A stretch of DNA of 64,000 nucleotides from Pseudonocardia terrae (GTDB lineage: Bacteria > Actinomycetota > Actinomycetes > Mycobacteriales > Pseudonocardiaceae). The notes beneath the pieces are model-generated. The model searched no databases and was not told the DNA's origin. It saw nothing but the letters and a program-made list of their open reading frames with translations. The DNA lies in NCBI RefSeq assembly GCF_021343995.1, contig NZ_JAJTTE010000024.1:1-64000 (forward strand). The letters run 5' to 3'. Below are positions 62,907-64,000 of this stretch, one piece after another (position 1 is the first letter of the stretch; each line of letters opens with the position of its first letter). A program made the translations under genes and the position numbers.

Positions 62907-63167
62907 TCAGGAGCGCCGCACGCGCAGGCGCGCCGTCCGGCAGGACGGGAGCGTGGGCCCGGGCGCCGGCCGCGGCACGATCCGGGCGGGACGGGCCTGC
63001 GGGCGCGCGACCGCCGCCGCGCGGGGCCGTGGGTTCCGGGCGGCCCCCGGCGCAGGCCCGCGCCGGGCCGCGGCGAGCAAGGCCTCCTCGAGCCGCGCGA
63101 GCAGCAGAACGGCCAGCATGAGCAGCACCGGCAGGCCGAGCGCGATCGGCAGCAGGACGAGCAGCAC
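62907..63167 (-). CDS. Small membrane-anchored protein, unknown
   Basis: Protein of 86 aa. A single hydrophobic helix at the N-terminus (VLLVLLPIALGLPVLLMLAV) and an Arg/Pro/Ala-rich tail (RNPRPRAAAVARPQARPARI). GTG at 63167 has GAGGGG 6 nt upstream, which supports translation. No known family. It lies downstream of the membrane gene at 63288 with a palindrome between. Confidence 0.55.
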   Translation of the reverse strand: MLLVLLPIALGLPVLLMLAVLLLARLEEALLAAARRGPAPGAARNPRPRAAAVARPQARPARIVPRPAPGPTLPSCRTARLRVRRS

Positions 63168-63255
63168 GTGGATCCCCCTCTCGCACGACCGCCCCACGCC
63201 GCGGCCGCGCCTCCCCCAGGCGTCGTCCATCGTCCGGCCTCTCCGGCCGGCCGCA

Positions 63256-63272
63256 TCACCTCGGAGAGGTGA
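63256..63272. promoter_or_regulatory. Palindrome TCACCTC-GGA-GAGGTGA
   Basis: Perfect 7-bp arms around three bases, between the stop of the gene at 63288 and the start at 63167. It may be an operator of the CACCCC/GGGGTG type seen elsewhere, or a short terminator. Confidence 0.4.
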
Positions 63273-63287
63273 CTCGCTCGGGACCTC

Positions 63288-63566
63288 CTACGCCGTTACC
63301 CTGCGCCTCCCGCCGTAGCGTCGGCTGCCCGCGTAGCCCGACAGGTCGATCAGGAAGGCGAGGGCCAGCCAGACCGCGTCGAAGCCGTGGATCCCGCCGG
63401 GCGCGACGAGGACGTAGACCAGCGTCGTGAGCGGCAGGAACACGATGCCGAGAATCGCCCACAGCGCATTGCCGAAGGTCGCGTGCCAGCGCACGGGGTC
63501 GAACAGCCACCACAGCACGTCGACCACCCGCGGCCCGAACAGCAGCAACCCGACGAACAGGCACAC
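63288..63566 (-). CDS. Small membrane protein, unknown
   Basis: Protein of 92 aa with three hydrophobic segments: CLFVGLLLFGPRVVDVLWWL, FGNALWAILGIVFLPLTTLV and VWLALAFLIDLSG, ending in a basic RRYGGRRR tail. Similar small proteins are common in actinobacteria, without a known role. GTG at 63566 follows GAGGAGGGGAG. It lies 15 bp downstream of the GH15-type gene on the same strand and is probably co-transcribed. Confidence 0.78.
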   Translation of the reverse strand: MCLFVGLLLFGPRVVDVLWWLFDPVRWHATFGNALWAILGIVFLPLTTLVYVLVAPGGIHGFDAVWLALAFLIDLSGYAGSRRYGGRRRVTA

Positions 63567-63581
63567 GGCGCTCTCCCCTCC

Positions 63582-64000
63582 TCAGCGGCGGCGGTCCAAA
63601 GCGGCGTCCAGCGTGGTCGCCGCGTCGATCAGCGCGAGGTGGGTGAACGCCTGCGGGAAGTTGCCGATCTGCTCACCGGTGAGGGCGATCTCCTCGGAGT
63701 AGAGGCCCAGGTGGTTGGCGTAGGTGAGCATCTTCTCGAACGCCTGCCGCGCCTGGTCGAGCCGGCCGGCCCGGGCGAGCGCGTCGACCCAGGCGAAGGA
63801 GCACAACGAGAACGTGCCCTCGGAGCCGCGCAGCCCGTCCGGGGAGGCGGCCGGGTCGTACCGGTACACGAGGCTGTCGGTGACCAGCTCGGCCTCCATC
63901 GCGTCGAGCGTCGAGGTCCACATGGGGTCCTCCGGCGTGATGAAGCCGAGGGTCGCCATCCGCAGGAGCGAGGAGTCGAGCACCTCCGTGTTGTAGTGCT
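63582..64000 (-). CDS. GH15-family glycoside hydrolase, C-terminal part
   Basis: The 3' 139 codons of a gene that begins beyond 64000. The segment LDSSLLRMATLGFITPED, then SEGTFSLCSFAWVDALARAG and SEEIALTGEQIGNFPQAFTH is the C-terminal end of the GH15 glucoamylase/trehalase-like catalytic domain; the Glu in LYSEEIALTGEQIGNFPQAF is the family's catalytic base region. It hydrolyses alpha-glucosides such as trehalose or dextrins. Relevance to the glycogen genes at the window start is possible but they are 58 kb apart. Confidence 0.88.
   Translation of the reverse strand, partial: HYNTEVLDSSLLRMATLGFITPEDPMWTSTLDAMEAELVTDSLVYRYDPAASPDGLRGSEGTFSLCSFAWVDALARAGRLDQARQAFEKMLTYANHLGLYSEEIALTGEQIGNFPQAFTHLALIDAATTLDAALDRRR

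Overview
The window is high-GC (about 73% by eye), densely coded actinobacterial DNA with many GTG starts, 4-bp ATGA/GTGA gene overlaps and several probably leaderless genes. The gene content fits a Pseudonocardiaceae-type chromosome: mycothiol-dependent-enzyme family, SHOCT, DUF7144, DUF3040, DUF1707, head-GIN, SigB/F-type sigma factor and RsbW-like kinases. The genus is inference. I see no tRNA, rRNA, CRISPR array, integrase or transposase.

Layout. 1-9.6 kb: small membrane proteins, a glycogen/glucan block (MGH1-type glycosidase overlapping GlgX), an alpha/beta hydrolase and pyruvate phosphate dikinase. 10-16 kb: a MerR regulator with a complete CarH-type cobalamin photoreceptor signature, an ArsR-SRPBCC-mycothiol enzyme operon, a His-rich CDF metal exporter divergent from its ArsR-type sensor (both start codons sit in the arms of one palindrome), and an MbfA-like ferritin/VIT1 iron exporter. 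16-28 kb: APC permease, a secreted CinY-like protein, an orphan GltD, a Baeyer-Villiger-type monooxygenase followed by a Rieske protein with no export signal, SDR, four-CBS protein, a DUF1326-DUF2182 pair, head-GIN lipoprotein, LLM oxidoreductase. 27.8-34.4 kb: two overlapping HTH-only LuxR proteins, small lipoprotein and membrane genes, an esterase, a broken O-methyltransferase, a STAS/RsbW-like pair, NUDIX and DUF3040. 34.4-40.5 kb: SulP transporter plus a run of decayed genes (FAD oxidoreductase, IclR, MFS) and two unusual repeat structures. 40.5-45.2 kb: RsbW-like kinase, SigB/F-type sigma factor, and a tightly overlapped four-gene extracytoplasmic flavin electron-transfer operon (ferric-reductase-like protein, FMN-binding protein, ApbE). 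45.3-50.7 kb: a seven-gene Mrp/Mbh-type cation antiporter with a single MrpD-type subunit. 50.7-64 kb: quinone oxidoreductase, GNAT, decayed PepSY protein, P-loop kinase, a YtrA-type GntR/ABC operon, GAF-ANTAR regulator, DedA, a fatty-acid beta-oxidation pair with a divergent MerR regulator, a K+ channel and the 3' end of a GH15 gene.

Common themes are stress and energy physiology: glycogen turnover, PEP/pyruvate exchange, ion and metal homeostasis, membrane redox, and partner-switch or light-type regulation. At least five genes between 31 and 54 kb are in decay through internal deletions and frameshifts, so this is a region of active gene loss. The most interesting leads are the CarH-like regulator, the shared ArsR/CDF start-codon palindrome, the flavinylation operon with its unknown first gene, the compact Mbh-like antiporter, a recurring CACCCC/GGGGTG palindrome, and a 31-bp-arm inverted repeat at 39.0 kb.
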